This document shows positions 62,717 through 64,000 of a stretch of 64,000 nucleotides of DNA, piece by piece. Within the stretch, counting starts at the first letter, position 1. Each line of letters begins with the position of its first letter. The stretch comes from Lampris incognitus (Eukaryota; Chordata; Actinopteri; Lampriformes; Lampridae). A program made the translations under genes and the position numbers. The notes beneath the pieces are model-generated. The model searched no databases. It was not told the origin of the DNA and saw nothing but the letters and a program-made list of their open reading frames with translations. The stretch lies in assembly GCF_029633865.1 (NCBI RefSeq), contig NC_079223.1, positions 36,735,739-36,799,738 on the forward strand, in the 5' to 3' direction.

Positions 62717-64000
62717 GTAAGAGGTAGGACCTTAAGGTTGTGGGTGTGTGTGATTGTGAAAAAGCAAGAGAGGAAAATATAGAGGTCTGGCTATTGTCTT
62801 ACAATTAGACAATGCTGGCTTGTGATCAGACATGGCTACTTCCCAAAGAAGCAAGGATAGCCTGAGAGGAGAAAGTAATTGAAAAAAGCTTTCCCCTCAG
62901 CGACTGCTGTTGATTAGCCATAGAGCAAGGCAGTCAACCCCCAAATTAATTTAACTGTGATGATGGCACACAGGCTTATCACCGCCACTCATCTGACGAA
63001 TGAATCCAATATGGCTGTGTGGCAAGGCGTGTGCCATCTCTGAATCTTGGCTGTGGTAAGCCAAGATTCAGAGATGCTGACAAAGGTGGTGGTTGCAGTG
63101 GCACCCCCAGAAATTTGTCATAGGGCTGGCCAAATGGAGCCACTGAAAATCTTGGGGTGGCACACCAAAACCTAAAGCCATGACTGAATTTCAGGAATTC
63201 TGTTATGCTGTTGTAGTAAACTGTATAGGCTAGTTGAAAACTGTCAATATGAGAGTTAAGGAATCGCATACTGAAATACTTTGGTTTCTTATTTTCTTAC
63301 AGTTAATGTTACTAAATATCTGATGTGCATAGACTTAATACCGGTACAGTTAACATTTTGAGTTCCACAACAATTCTGTTTTAATGTGTTATGTATCTGT
63401 ATATATTGTACCGTGTTAGACGATTCATTGTTATATTGTATATGTCCAAAAATGAAAAACAAAGCATATGCGTGGCTGGGGGGGCCAGCGGGGGTGCCAG
63501 GGATAGTATCAGGGTGGCCGTGGCCACCCCTTGGGGGCGCCACTGGGTGGTTGAGGGCTCAACAGATTAAAACACGACAATGTCTCATTAGCCCCATGTC
63601 TCCGTGGACACAATTTAATCCATCCTGAGTTAATTAGGCTAATTTGGAGAAGCTGGTCCCACTCCACTACAATGATCGGCTAAGCACCGCGTCACAGCTA
63701 AACCCAACTACATGTCTTGAGTGAGCTCATTTTATTGGTTCGCTTTGTGAGCAACTAACCGTATGCTCTTGTAGCTAGCGCCAAGTCAGCGAGTGACTGA
63801 ACTGCGCACTCTTGGTTCATTCATTCGCCTCACTGACCGATTCATATCAAATGTGGTTGTGACCTGTTGGAGAAAAGTCAGCTCGTTGCAGAGATGGGCA
63901 TGCTTAAGGCCCGTGCTTGTTCATTCATGTTCTTGAGTCACTCGAATCTGTCGACTCGGTACAGCATCTCCAGGGTCACCTACCTTTCGATTTGTGGTGG
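62717..64000. other. bim intron 3, no exon recognised
   Basis: No match to the bim C-terminal exon was seen. Contains a perfect hairpin (63035-63076) and a G-rich degenerate repeat around 63100-63560 (GGGGTGGCACACC, GTGGCCACCCC). Confidence 0.55.
63035..63076. repeat. perfect 18-bp-arm hairpin
   Basis: CATCTCTGAATCTTGGCT, loop GTGGTA, then its exact complement. Confidence 0.9.

Noticed and set aside
62717..64000. The last bim exon (hydrophobic C-terminus)
   Set aside because: No open frame with an acceptor encodes anything like LRLLRYIVRLVWRM here; it must lie beyond base 64000.

Overview
This window is nuclear DNA from a ray-finned (teleost) fish. The signs are intron-rich vertebrate genes, very dense (CA/TG)n, (CT)n and (GA)n microsatellites, and repeat families typical of fish: mermaid/DANA-like tRNA SINEs, RTE and L2 LINEs, Tc1 transposons and a Penelope-like element. 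Two host genes lie on the + strand. From 988 to 42477 are the last 13 coding exons of an acyl-CoA oxidase-like gene (acoxl). From 47953 to 62716 are the first three coding exons of bcl2l11 (bim), the BH3-only apoptosis activator. ACOXL and BCL2L11 are also neighbours in the same orientation on human 2q13, so this is a conserved vertebrate synteny block, and it decides the name of the oxidase.

Layout. 1-725: LINE fragment (-). 988-12348: ten acoxl exons with short introns. 12349-23969 (intron 10): a solo Penelope-type foldback, an RTE LINE, a hAT remnant, and a LINE (-) whose reverse transcriptase is split by a Penelope-like element (PLE, 20051-22022) bounded by 133-bp inverted repeats, each carrying a hammerhead ribozyme core. 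24041-36060 (intron 11): SINEs, RTE copies, a decayed mariner-like element that hosts both a 102-bp RTE tail and a full-length Tc1 element with an intact 349-codon transposase, an R2/R4-type LINE fragment with a restriction-like endonuclease, and another LINE. 36163-42279 (intron 12): more SINE and LINE fragments. Exon 13 ends in the codons for -SKL, a type 1 peroxisomal targeting signal, followed by polyadenylation signals. 42715-47320: intergenic, with SINE and repeat insertions.

47323-47969: the bim promoter and leader, with a long GA tract, a perfect GC-box/E-box palindrome, two tandem TATA boxes and a four-codon upstream ORF just before the start codon. 47970-50130: a GC-rich first intron. 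50131-50609: the large bim exon with the dynein-light-chain motif. 50610-62582 (intron 2): LINE, SINE and MITE-like insertions and a second intact Tc1 element (347 codons). 62583-62716: the BH3 exon. The last bim exon (hydrophobic C-terminus) is beyond the window.

Apart from acoxl and bim, every coding-looking stretch seen here belongs to a mobile element or is a dinucleotide-repeat artefact. No CRISPR array or true tRNA/rRNA gene was seen; the tRNA-like stretches are SINE heads. Coordinates of diverged repeat edges are approximate. Those flanked by target-site duplications (TSDs) are exact to a few bases.
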